Positions 48,682-56,750 of a stretch of DNA of 64,000 bases are shown piece after piece (positions within the stretch are counted from its first letter, which is position 1; each line of letters begins with the position of its first letter). The notes beneath the pieces were generated by a model that saw only the letters and a list, made by a program, of their open reading frames with translations, searched no databases and was not told the origin of the DNA. The stretch is from Paenibacillus nanensis (lineage in GTDB: Bacteria > Bacillota > Bacilli > Paenibacillales > Paenibacillaceae), in assembly GCF_003583765.1 (NCBI RefSeq), contig NZ_QXQA01000012.1, forward strand, positions 1 through 64,000, written 5' to 3'. The position numbers and the translations under genes were made by a program.

Positions 48682-50184
48682 TCAAACCTTCTTTGATGTA
48701 AAATTAGTATTGCGCCCGGCCATAATCTCGGCCACGATCTCCGATTCGTTGAACGGAATTTCCTTCTTGCCGATAACCTGCGTAGTCTCATGGCCTTTGC
48801 CGGCGATGAGAATAACGTCGTCCTTCTCGCTCATGTTGATCGCGAATTCTATGGCTTCCCTGCGGTCTACAATACCGCGGTAGCGGCCTCCGCCGGCTTC
48901 CACAGCCGCGCACACTTCCTCGACAATGGCGTCCGGGTCTTGATCCTTCGGATTGTCCGACGTCACGATCGAGAAGTCGGCGTATTCCGCCGCGATCTTG
49001 CCCATCGCTTCCCGCTTGCCGCTGCCAAGCGCGCCCGGCGCCGCGTAGACGCCAAAGACGAGAAGGAGCCGGCCTTTGGTGAACGGCCGCAGCGTCGTTA
49101 ACGCCTTCTCGAGACTGTCCTCCGTATGCGCGAAATCGATTACGATTTTAAGGTCTTTATCCTGGTAGGCGACCTCGAGTCTGCCCTTAATGCGCTCGAC
49201 CGCGCGAATGCCGGCGGCCGCCAGCTCAAGGCTTATCCCGCTGCAGTACGCGCAAGCGATAGCGGCCAAGCTATTATAGACATAGATCAAGCCGGGGAGA
49301 TTGACTTTCACTTCGATGCTGCCTTCCGGCGTATGCGCGACATAGGTGGTATAGTCCGCCTCGTAGCGGATATCCGACGCGCGGATATCGGCGTCTTCCT
49401 CGATGCCGTACGTGAGCAGCTTTGCTTCCTTATCCCTTACTTTATCGATCAGCTTGCGGCCGAAATCATTGTCCGCGTTAATGATGTTGTAATCGCTCGT
49501 CAGATCGAACAGCATTGCCTTCGCTTCGAAATATTCCTCCATCGTCTTATGCAATTCCAGATGGTCAGGCGTCAGATTCGTAAAGACGCCGATCCGGAAG
49601 CGGGTCGCATCGGCGCGATGAAGGCTGAGCGCATGGGAGGATACCTCCATGACGCAGTCCTGTACGCCGCTTGCGACCATATCGGCGAACATATGCTGAA
49701 GGTGCAGCGATTCCGGCGTCGTCGGCGTTGTCGACTTCGTCTGCAGCGGCTCGTTGCCGATCATCGCCCCGATCGTGCCGATCACGCCGACCGAATGCTG
49801 CGCATGCTCCAATATCGATTTGATGAAATAAGTCGTCGACGTTTTCCCGTTGGTCCCGGTAATGCCGATTAGATTCAGCTTCTCGGAAGGGTTGCCATAG
49901 AAGCGCGCCGACACTTGCGCTAATGCTTGGCGGGTATCGGATGTCTTGAGCACGGTAACCGAAGGGTCTGCCGTTACGTCCTTTTCGACCAAGACTGCCG
50001 AAGCGCCAAGCTCGATCGCTTTATCGATATAACGATGGCCGTCCACGGTGAAGCCCGAGATCGCGACAAAAAGACTTCCCTTCGTCACTTCCCTCGAATC
50101 AAACGCGATATCTGAAATCTCAATATGTAGATCACCCTGCAGGGCATTGTAATCAAGCTCTTTCACTAAGTCAGCCAGCAGCAT
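48682..50184 (-). CDS. Divergent MurE-like ligase
   Basis: A 500-residue Mur ligase with all three domains. The P-loop is GITGTNGKTST (107-117), with STTPTTPES, MEVSSHALSLHR and the carbamylated-Lys region YFEAKAMLF. Canonical MurE adds meso-DAP or Lys to UDP-MurNAc-Ala-Glu. Here the substrate-side motifs are altered: DNPR is DNPK, the FGCGGDRDxxKR loop is replaced by FGVYAAPGALGSGKR, and the C-terminal DDR segment reads NESE. GKGHE is kept. A changed amino-acid acceptor is likely. The housekeeping murE is expected elsewhere. ATG 50184 follows TTGGAGCG; the frame runs on to 50235 without a good site. Confidence 0.88.
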   Translation of the reverse strand: MLLADLVKELDYNALQGDLHIEISDIAFDSREVTKGSLFVAISGFTVDGHRYIDKAIELGASAVLVEKDVTADPSVTVLKTSDTRQALAQVSARFYGNPSEKLNLIGITGTNGKTSTTYFIKSILEHAQHSVGVIGTIGAMIGNEPLQTKSTTPTTPESLHLQHMFADMVASGVQDCVMEVSSHALSLHRADATRFRIGVFTNLTPDHLELHKTMEEYFEAKAMLFDLTSDYNIINADNDFGRKLIDKVRDKEAKLLTYGIEEDADIRASDIRYEADYTTYVAHTPEGSIEVKVNLPGLIYVYNSLAAIACAYCSGISLELAAAGIRAVERIKGRLEVAYQDKDLKIVIDFAHTEDSLEKALTTLRPFTKGRLLLVFGVYAAPGALGSGKREAMGKIAAEYADFSIVTSDNPKDQDPDAIVEEVCAAVEAGGGRYRGIVDRREAIEFAINMSEKDDVILIAGKGHETTQVIGKKEIPFNESEIVAEIMAGRNTNFTSKKV

Positions 50185-50210
50185 GTTTTTCGCTCCAATC
50201 CTATAGAAAA

Positions 50211-51395
50211 CTATTTTCTCCGTAGCTTGCTCCATAGTTTGCTCGCGATGACGGAAGCGAACGCAAGAGCGGGCTTTGGATCATTCCAGGCCCATATGGC
50301 GTAAGCTTTCGGTTTCAACAAGGAGCGAAGCACCTGCCACGCGGTCAACTGCTTCGTCCTGATGTAGTCGCGTATGGCCAGCATATCTTCGTAGCAATAC
50401 CAAAAGACCCGGTTTGTGTTCTGCGTTACGGCGTGCGGTTCGAGCGGAGAGCCGGTAAGCTCCCGGTACGTGACGTAGGGGAAGTTGATGCCGACTTTGC
50501 GAAGCAGCTCATTTAGGTTCGTGATCCGGACATTCACTTCAATCAGGTAGAACTCGCCGGTATCCGCATCCTTCTTAAACTCGATTTCGGCAAAGCCCTT
50601 CCACCCGATCTTCTCAAGGAACGCGCCTCCGATTTCCAGAAGCTCCGGCACGTAAAGCTGCCCCGTATAGACCGATGCGCCGAAGTTAATCGGGAATTGT
50701 CTAAATTTCTGGCAGGAAACCCAGTGCGTTACTGTCGAATTCTGATTCAAGTACGCGTCAAAAGTATACATATGATCATCAAAGCCGGGAATAATTCGTT
50801 GAATGATAATGTCGAGCCCGGCATGCTTCGCTTTCTCAATCGCTTCCAGCAGCTCCTGGCGGTTATGCGCTATAAATAGCTTTCGGCGAAACACGGCCAC
50901 AAATGACGGTGAATCGGTCGGCTTTACGACGCAGGGATACTTAAGCTCCTTCTCAACCCTGTCCAGGTAGCCGTCATCGCCAGGGCGAACGGTCTCCGGC
51001 ACTTTCACCCCATGCCGGGCTGCCAGCCGGTGCAGCGACTCCTTGTTCATGACTTCCGTGTATAAGCCTTGTTTGGTCTGCGGGATTAGATACAGCTCGC
51101 GCAGCTCCTCGAGATGCTCGTCGATGACCTCTACGTACGAATCATGGCAAGGAATAAGAACGGGAGGGACCTCCTGCTGCCTGCCATATTCCTTCAGGAA
51201 CGCGATGAACGCATCCTTGTCTTCTTTGTAGTGGGGAGCGATGAGACGCTCGGACGTAAATTTCGATGCGGCGCCGTAGGCGCGGTTGGCCGAATGATCG
51301 ATAGCTACGGTATGTATGCCGTACTTGCCCAGGCAGCGAATAGCGCTAAGACCGATATAATAATTGCATCCAAGAATGACCGCTTTATGACCCAT
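50211..51395 (-). CDS. ATP-grasp ligase, D-aspartate-ligase-like
   Basis: A 394-residue ATP-grasp protein, first gene of the minus-strand unit. AVILGCNYYIGLSAIRCLGKYGI starts an N-terminal Rossmann-like domain, PCVVKPTDSPSF holds the ATP lysine, IIQRIIPGFDDHMYTFDAY is the grasp hinge, and YLIEVNVRITN the metal site. A basic C-terminal tail (about 340-394, SLLKPKAYAIWAW, KLWSKLRRK) could lie on the membrane. The overall plan resembles D-aspartate ligase (Aslfm). It lies 26 nt upstream of the MurE-like start. Confidence 0.83.
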   Translation of the reverse strand: MGHKAVILGCNYYIGLSAIRCLGKYGIHTVAIDHSANRAYGAASKFTSERLIAPHYKEDKDAFIAFLKEYGRQQEVPPVLIPCHDSYVEVIDEHLEELRELYLIPQTKQGLYTEVMNKESLHRLAARHGVKVPETVRPGDDGYLDRVEKELKYPCVVKPTDSPSFVAVFRRKLFIAHNRQELLEAIEKAKHAGLDIIIQRIIPGFDDHMYTFDAYLNQNSTVTHWVSCQKFRQFPINFGASVYTGQLYVPELLEIGGAFLEKIGWKGFAEIEFKKDADTGEFYLIEVNVRITNLNELLRKVGINFPYVTYRELTGSPLEPHAVTQNTNRVFWYCYEDMLAIRDYIRTKQLTAWQVLRSLLKPKAYAIWAWNDPKPALAFASVIASKLWSKLRRK

Positions 51396-51537
51396 AAGAG
51401 TTATCCCGCCATTCTATCGGGGTATGAAACCAATTTTACTGTATCGCTTCTTATATTACAATTACACGAACGGTGATAATGAGCGAAAGAACGCCCTAGG
51501 AAAATGGTACTATAAAATGGAATAAATAACCTTTATT

Positions 51538-51613
51538 TGTCGAATGGTGCCTGAAAATTGTAGCCATTCATCGACAAGATTTTACAAACACTTCGGAAAG
51601 TACCGAGTATAAT
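51538..51613 (+). promoter_or_regulatory. Spo0A-box-like pair and promoter of spo0E-like gene
   Basis: TGTCGAA at 51538-51544 is an exact Spo0A box (TGNCGAA). TGTCGAT lies on the opposite strand at 51570-51576 (one mismatch). The two form part of a larger inverted repeat (TTGTCGAATGG / CCATTCATCGACAA). TATAAT at 51608-51613 follows, without a good -35, which fits an activator-dependent promoter. Spo0A control of the next gene is an inference. Confidence 0.45.
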
Positions 51614-51663
51614 GGTACTATTACCGCATGATTACTAGATAAGGAGTGTGCCTCGAAGCGATT

Positions 51664-51858
51664 ATGGATAAAAAACACCTGCTCAGACAGTTGCAATCGC
51701 TTCGGCAAAAGCTGCACGAAACCGCCGAGGCCAGGGGCAGTCTGACGGACCCTGCAGTCTTGGCTATTAGTGAGGAAGCTGATCAATTAATTGTTGCGCT
51801 TCAGCATATTCAACGTAACGAATTCGTGATGTCATCATTACACCGGGACAAACAATAA
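51664..51858 (+). CDS. Spo0E-family aspartyl-phosphate phosphatase
   Basis: A 64-residue helical hairpin protein. LRQLQSLRQKLHETAEARGS forms helix 1 and LAISEEADQLIVALQHIQR helix 2, with the family motif S-x-x-x-D (SEEAD; SQELD in Bacillus). Family members remove phosphate from Spo0A~P or related regulators and delay sporulation. AAGGAG lies 17 nt before the ATG at 51664, which is long; an in-frame GTG at 51646 overlaps the site. The exact start is uncertain. Confidence 0.8.
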   Translation: MDKKHLLRQLQSLRQKLHETAEARGSLTDPAVLAISEEADQLIVALQHIQRNEFVMSSLHRDKQ

Positions 51859-51865
51859 ATAGCGT

Positions 51866-52330
51866 CTAACGACCACGCAGCCTACGAAAGAATCGGGTGA
51901 GCAGCAATGCGCAATCCGTCTGCAGGATGCCGCTTGTGAGCTCCGTTTCGTGATTGAAACGGGGCTCTTGTAGTAGGTTCATAAGCGTGCCTGCGCAGCC
52001 GGCCTTCGGGTCGGGCGTGCCGTAGACGACCCGTTTCACGCGGGATTGCACAATCGCGCCGGCGCACATCGGACAAGGCTCCAGCGTTACATACAGCGTA
52101 CAGTCCAGCAGCCGCCAGGCTCCGATCCGGTCGCAGGCGTCTCGAATCGCCACAAGCTCGGCGTGAGCGGTGGGATCATGCTTGGTCTCCCGCAAATTGT
52201 GGCCGCGGCCAATGATTTCGCCGTCGCGGACGATCACGGCTCCGATCGGCACTTCGCCGATGCTTTCGGCTTTCTCGGCTTCCGCGATCGCCTCGAGCAT
52301 CCAGCGCTGGTCTTCTTCTTCTCTTCTCAT
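51866..52330 (-). CDS. tadA: tRNA-specific adenosine deaminase
   Basis: Converts A34 to inosine in the anticodon of tRNA-Arg(ACG). The 154 residues belong to the CDA/dCMP deaminase fold with zinc ligands His56 (HAE, catalytic Glu58) and Cys86/Cys89 (PCPMC), plus KRVVYGTPDPKAGCAGT, typical of TadA. ATG 52330 has AAGGAG upstream. The frame stays open to 52438 but the extra segment is not conserved-looking. In Bacillus this gene neighbours the SRP RNA and dnaX; neither is visible here. Confidence 0.95.
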   Translation of the reverse strand: MRREEEDQRWMLEAIAEAEKAESIGEVPIGAVIVRDGEIIGRGHNLRETKHDPTAHAELVAIRDACDRIGAWRLLDCTLYVTLEPCPMCAGAIVQSRVKRVVYGTPDPKAGCAGTLMNLLQEPRFNHETELTSGILQTDCALLLTRFFRRLRGR

Positions 52331-52409
52331 CTTGCGTTCGTCTCCTTGGGGATATAGGGATAGGGAACAAGTGCTTATACAACGAACATCTATTCCGATG
52401 TTAACATAC

Positions 52410-52500
52410 TGTTGATAACATTGTGGATAACTTAACATATATACACAAACTTACCCACAATCCATCCACTGCTGTGCATAACTTCTGTTGATTTTGTGCA
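52410..52500. other. Cluster of DnaA-box-like 9-mers
   Basis: The region between tadA and the kinase gene contains TGTGGATAA (52422-52430, exact reverse of the DnaA box TTATCCACA), TTACCCACA (52451-52459, one mismatch), TGTTGATAA (52410-52418, one mismatch), TGTGCATAA (52473-52481, one mismatch) and TGTTGATTT. The surroundings are AT-rich. It looks like one of the extra-origin DnaA-box clusters known in Bacillus, or DnaA control of a neighbouring gene. Confidence 0.5.
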
Positions 52501-52552
52501 TGAAGTGTGAATAGTGAATTGGAACTAATGCTTTCCGATCATCTCAGGAAGG

Positions 52553-54379
52553 ATGTGTCGTTCATTGTCGATCAAGACTAAGCTGTCGCTAGCGATAACG
52601 CTTGTGTTATTTTCCGTCATCATTCTCTATCACCTGTTCAGCGAATATTCGATGGTGAACGGAATCAAGGATCTGATGAAGGATTCGATGGAGCATACCT
52701 CCATCCAAGCGGCAGAGTTTATAAAGGACTATGAAGAAACATCCAAACAGAATAACGCCGATTCAGCGGACCCTGTTTTTCTGCTCGATTTGCTGCAGAC
52801 GGTTAATCCTTACATTAAAGAAATTACCGTCTTTCAGAAAAACAATTTGATGGTCGTATACGGCACCTACACCTATTCTGATGCTAACAACGATCCGGCA
52901 AATGTGCAAGCGATGGATTCCGGCGAATTTGCGCTTCGGAACTTCAACAGGGACGGCGAGAAGCTCTTAAGGAGCTATTACGCGAGCGACCAGCTTGGCG
53001 ATTACGTAATAAGTATGGTGTATGACCGGTCCAGTATTACAACCTTAGTCGATATGAAGCAGGATTATACGCTTTTGTATACCGGTATCTTTCTTCTTGT
53101 CATGATGGTTGTGCTCTATTGGTTCGTCGGTTTCATGATTCGCCCGCTGAAGGATATCCTATGGAAGGTGAATGAGGTATCGTCCGTCCGTTTTCATAAG
53201 CCGATTCAAATTAAACGCAAGGACGAATTCGGCCTTCTGGCTTTGAAGATCAACGCGATGTCCCAGAATCTGAGCATTTATATGGACAAGCTTCGAAAAG
53301 CTTTCGAAGAAAACCGAAGAATGAAGGAGCATTTGGAGTCGTTCATTAATCACTCGAATGACGCGATCCATCTCATGGATCTGGACGGCAAAGTCATTCA
53401 GGTGAACCGCGCTTTCGAGCAGCTGTTCGGCTACGAGGAGTCGGAGGTGCTCGGCATGAGGTATCCGACCGTTCCGGAATCGCATCGGATGGAGAATCGC
53501 CAAATGATCGGCCTGCTGCTCGCGGGCAAAAATCTTCCCGCGCAAGAGACGATGCGCGTCACGCGGACGGGCGAGATGATACCGGTCAGCGTCACGGTGT
53601 CTCCGATTCGCGACTCCGACGGCTCGATTCGCGCCTTTGCAAGTATTTGCAGAGATATGCGCAGCCGCAATCGGATGGAGGAGCTGCTTCGCCGCTCGGA
53701 GAAGCTTACGACCGTCGGTCAGCTCGCGGCAGGCGTCGCGCATGAGATCCGCAATCCGCTTACAACGCTGCGGGGCTTTCTGCAGCTGCAGCTGCAGAGC
53801 AAGTCGCTTAACCTTTCCCACGTCACCTTAATGCTGTCGGAGCTCGACCGCATTAACCTCATCGTCGGCGAGTTTCTCATTCTGGCGAAGCCGCAGGCGA
53901 CCAAATTTGTGACCAAAGATGTCCGGGACGTGCTGCAGGATGTGCTGCTGTTCCTCGACAGCGAAGCGCATCTGCACAATATTGTGTTCCGCACGGTCAT
54001 TACGGAAGAACAGTGCTTGATCTCCTGCGAGGAGAATCAGCTCAAGCAAGTATTCATTAATCTGCTCAAGAACGCAATCGAGGCCATGCCTGGAGGCGGG
54101 CCGATCCATATTTCGATTCAAAAGAAAGGCGGCAGCATTGCCATATCGATTACAGACGAGGGGGTTGGGATTCCGGAAGAAATGATCTCGAAAATCGGCG
54201 ATCCTTTCTTCACAGGCAAGGAGACAGGCACAGGACTAGGCATTATGGTCAGTCAGCGCATTATTAACAGCCATCAGGGAACGCTCGATATTCAAAGCCA
54301 GGTGAATGTCGGAACATCCGTGAAGCTGACGCTCCCGGCTTTGAATGTTGGTGAAAGCTTGGCAAAGCAAGAAGCATAG
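52553..54379 (+). CDS. PAS-domain sensor histidine kinase
   Basis: A 608-residue membrane kinase resembling sporulation kinases. TM1 (about 12-32) and TM2 (about 182-205) flank an extracytoplasmic sensor domain. HAMP (about 205-260), PAS (about 265-380; HLMDLDGKVIQVNRAFEQLFGY), HisKA with the phospho-acceptor in AAGVAHEIRNPLTTLRG, and HATPase_c (NAIEAMPGGG, DEGVGIP, TGLGIMVS) follow. No response regulator lies beside it, so phosphotransfer to Spo0F-type partners is possible (inference). AGGAAGG abuts the ATG at 52553; a TTG at 52565 would have more usual spacing. Confidence 0.9.
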   Translation: MCRSLSIKTKLSLAITLVLFSVIILYHLFSEYSMVNGIKDLMKDSMEHTSIQAAEFIKDYEETSKQNNADSADPVFLLDLLQTVNPYIKEITVFQKNNLMVVYGTYTYSDANNDPANVQAMDSGEFALRNFNRDGEKLLRSYYASDQLGDYVISMVYDRSSITTLVDMKQDYTLLYTGIFLLVMMVVLYWFVGFMIRPLKDILWKVNEVSSVRFHKPIQIKRKDEFGLLALKINAMSQNLSIYMDKLRKAFEENRRMKEHLESFINHSNDAIHLMDLDGKVIQVNRAFEQLFGYEESEVLGMRYPTVPESHRMENRQMIGLLLAGKNLPAQETMRVTRTGEMIPVSVTVSPIRDSDGSIRAFASICRDMRSRNRMEELLRRSEKLTTVGQLAAGVAHEIRNPLTTLRGFLQLQLQSKSLNLSHVTLMLSELDRINLIVGEFLILAKPQATKFVTKDVRDVLQDVLLFLDSEAHLHNIVFRTVITEEQCLISCEENQLKQVFINLLKNAIEAMPGGGPIHISIQKKGGSIAISITDEGVGIPEEMISKIGDPFFTGKETGTGLGIMVSQRIINSHQGTLDIQSQVNVGTSVKLTLPALNVGESLAKQEA

Positions 54380-54405
54380 AAATCATTGCGCAGGGGGAGT
54401 CTGTT

Positions 54406-55089
54406 TTGGAACGGACAGCGTTAATTGCTGGGGCGACGGGGCTTGTCGGAAGCGAGCTTGTAAAGCTGCTTTTGGAGCGTCGAACGTACAAAAAAATTAC
54501 GGTGCTGGTGCGGAAGCGAATGAATATGGCTCATCCGCGTCTTGAGCAGCTCGTTATCGATTATGATGAACTCGAGAAGGTGCCTGCCGATAAGTTCGAA
54601 GGCGCCGATCTCTATTGCGCATTAGGTACGACGAGGAGAAAGGCTGGCTCGAAGGAGCAGTTTGAACGTGTGGATTACGGCTATCCGATGACGCTGGGCC
54701 GGTTAGCTAAGCGTTATGGAACGGAGCGTATGCTTGTCGTGTCGGCTATGGGAGCGGACGAGAAATCGATTTTTTTCTACAGCCAAGTGAAGGGAAGGCT
54801 TGAACGGGATTTGCAGGCGCTGTCATTGAAACGGCTTCACTTCTTCAGGCCGTCCCTTATCATAGGAAACCGTCAGGAGCACAGGTTCGGCGAGGAGCTT
54901 GCGGCCAAGCTGGCGCGATGGCTGCCGTTTCTATTCCAGGGCCCGATGCGCAAGTATAAGCCGATTTCGGCCAAGCAGATCGCGGAGGCGATGCTGGTCG
55001 CGGCGATGTCTCGCGAAGACGCGCCGCTCATCATTCCTTCGGATGAGATCGCGGCTCTGGCCAAGCGGTTGCGCAACGTCTCGCTTTAG
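54406..55089 (+). CDS. NAD(P)-binding SDR-like oxidoreductase
   Basis: A 227-residue Rossmann protein of the atypical SDR / NAD(P)H-binding group (HTATIP2-like). ALIAGATGLVGSELVKLLL is the dinucleotide-binding loop; LYCALGTTRRKAGSKEQFERVDY and YSQVKGRLERDLQAL carry the conserved Tyr/Lys region. The substrate is unknown. TTG start with CAGGGGGA upstream. It lies 26 nt after the kinase and 32 nt before rluF, all co-oriented. Confidence 0.85.
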   Translation: MERTALIAGATGLVGSELVKLLLERRTYKKITVLVRKRMNMAHPRLEQLVIDYDELEKVPADKFEGADLYCALGTTRRKAGSKEQFERVDYGYPMTLGRLAKRYGTERMLVVSAMGADEKSIFFYSQVKGRLERDLQALSLKRLHFFRPSLIIGNRQEHRFGEELAAKLARWLPFLFQGPMRKYKPISAKQIAEAMLVAAMSREDAPLIIPSDEIAALAKRLRNVSL

Positions 55090-55121
55090 TGTAGGATACG
55101 CTACAATGAGGTGAGTCAGCA

Positions 55122-55823
55122 GTGAGAATTAATAAGTTTATTAGCGAGACAGGCTACTGCTCGAGAAGAGAAGCGGACAAGCTGGTGGAGAGCGGTAAAG
55201 TTACGATTAACGGCGTCGTGGCGGAGCTTGGAAGCCAAGCGGAAATCGGCGACGATGTTCGTATTGGGGGCCGGCGGATCGGCGCGCATAAGCGCCATGT
55301 CTATATCGCCCTGAACAAACCGGTAGGCATTACGAGCACGACAGAGCAGCATATAAAAGGGAATATCGTCGACTTTGTCGACCATGCCGAGCGGATCTTT
55401 CCGATCGGACGCTTGGATAAGGATTCCGAGGGGCTGATCCTGCTTACGAATGACGGAGATGTCGTGAATCCCATCCTGCGTTCCGAGGGAAAGCATGAGA
55501 AGGAGTATATCGTCACGGTCGATAAACCGATTAACGATGCGTTTGTGAAAGGCATGTCGGAAGGCGTCAAAGTGCTTGGAAGCTTAACGCTCCCATGTAA
55601 GGTAACACGCGTGGCCGAACGGACCTTCCGAATTATTTTGACCGAGGGGCGGAACCGCCAAATTCGGAGAATGTGCGAAGCGTTCGGATACCATGTCCGC
55701 AAGCTGAAGCGGGTTCGGATTATGAACATCCGCCTGGGCGAGCTGCCGACCGGGAAGTGGCGCGATCTGACGGAAGACGAGCGCCGCGAGCTGTTCGCGA
55801 TTCTCCGCTATACACCGCAATAA
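55122..55823 (+). CDS. rluF: 23S rRNA pseudouridine synthase RluF-like
   Basis: A 233-residue RsuA/RluF family enzyme. The N-terminal S4 RNA-binding domain (RINKFISETGYCSRREADKLVESGKV) is followed by a catalytic domain with the invariant Asp in GRLDKDSEGLILLTNDG and EGRNRQIRRMCEAFG. It isomerises uridine in rRNA (U2604 for RluF; the exact site is inferred). GTG start behind GAGGTG. A terminator follows. Confidence 0.9.
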   Translation: MRINKFISETGYCSRREADKLVESGKVTINGVVAELGSQAEIGDDVRIGGRRIGAHKRHVYIALNKPVGITSTTEQHIKGNIVDFVDHAERIFPIGRLDKDSEGLILLTNDGDVVNPILRSEGKHEKEYIVTVDKPINDAFVKGMSEGVKVLGSLTLPCKVTRVAERTFRIILTEGRNRQIRRMCEAFGYHVRKLKRVRIMNIRLGELPTGKWRDLTEDERRELFAILRYTPQ

Positions 55824-55850
55824 GGGCGTGCCCTAGCAGGCGAAAAAAAG

Positions 55851-55888
55851 AACCTCCATTCCCGCATTTGTCGGGATGGAGGTTTTTT
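55851..55888. terminator. Bidirectional terminator between rluF and motB
   Basis: AACCTCCATTCCCG / CGGGATGGAGGTT with A and T runs on both sides. Confidence 0.9.
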
Positions 55889-55898
55889 CGTGATCGGA

Positions 55899-56750
55899 CT
55901 ATTGAACGTTCAGCTTCTGAGGGTTTGTCGCATCCACATAGGTGTGGAGAATCGAGACTTCAACGCGGCGGTTCTTCGCTTTGCCTTCCACTGTTGAGTT
56001 ATCGGCGACCGGTTGATACTCGCCGTACCCGATGGCGCTGAACCGCCTCGGATCCAGGTTTTTGTTCTCGAGCATAATGTCCATGAACCGAATCGCGCGA
56101 GTGGAGCTGAGATCCCAGTTGGATTTGAATTCCGAACGGTCAACCGGAGTGTTGTCGGTATGGCCGGACACGATAATATCGTAATTCGGATATTGCTGCA
56201 GCATCTTGGCGATCGCTACGGCCAAATCCTTCGACTCCGGCTTAACGGTAGCTTGTCCCGGCGAGAACAGCGCGTTGTCGCTAATCGTAATCAGCAGCTG
56301 CGACATGTTAAGCTCGGTGTCCAGCTGAGTGGACAGGCCGTTTTGCTCGATATAGTCATCGATTTTTTTCTTCAAATCCTCAAGCTCGGCTTGTTCTTTC
56401 TTAATCAGCTCTTGCAGGGAGGCGTCTGACTCCGGGTTGTTCGTCTTATCCTCTTCGTCCTGCCGCTGGCTTTCTTTCGTATTGTCCTTATCATCCGAGT
56501 TGGAGTCGTTTTTCTTCGGATCCGTTCCATTCTCTACTGCGGATGGGAAATCGAGAATGCCTGCGCCGCTGTTGTTGAACGCGATGCTGAAGGCTTGGGA
56601 CATCTGCTCGAATTTCTTCAAGTCGACGGAGTTCATGGCATAGAGCACGATGAAGAGCGCGAGCAGCAAGGTTAACAAGTCGGCATAAGGGATAAGCCAG
56701 GACTCGTCAACGTGTTCTTCATGGTCGTCGTGCTTACGCTTTTTGCTCAT
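55899..56750 (-). CDS. motB: Flagellar stator protein MotB
   Basis: A 283-residue stator subunit. One membrane helix has the proton-binding Asp24 in IPYADLLTLLLALFIVLY. A long charged, Asn/Asp-rich linker (about 70-120) leads to an OmpA-like peptidoglycan-binding domain (about 160-275; IIVSGHTDNTPVDRSEFKSNWDLSSTRA, IGYGEYQPVADNSTVEGKAKNRRVE). It overlaps the end of motA by 17 nt. With MotA it forms the H+-driven torque unit. Confidence 0.95.
   Translation of the reverse strand: MSKKRKHDDHEEHVDESWLIPYADLLTLLLALFIVLYAMNSVDLKKFEQMSQAFSIAFNNSGAGILDFPSAVENGTDPKKNDSNSDDKDNTKESQRQDEEDKTNNPESDASLQELIKKEQAELEDLKKKIDDYIEQNGLSTQLDTELNMSQLLITISDNALFSPGQATVKPESKDLAVAIAKMLQQYPNYDIIVSGHTDNTPVDRSEFKSNWDLSSTRAIRFMDIMLENKNLDPRRFSAIGYGEYQPVADNSTVEGKAKNRRVEVSILHTYVDATNPQKLNVQ

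Noticed and set aside
52331..52552. SRP RNA (scr) or dnaX expected beside tadA from Bacillus synteny
   Set aside because: No 4.5S-type hairpin tetraloop region and no dnaX reading frame; the space holds DnaA-box-like sites instead.
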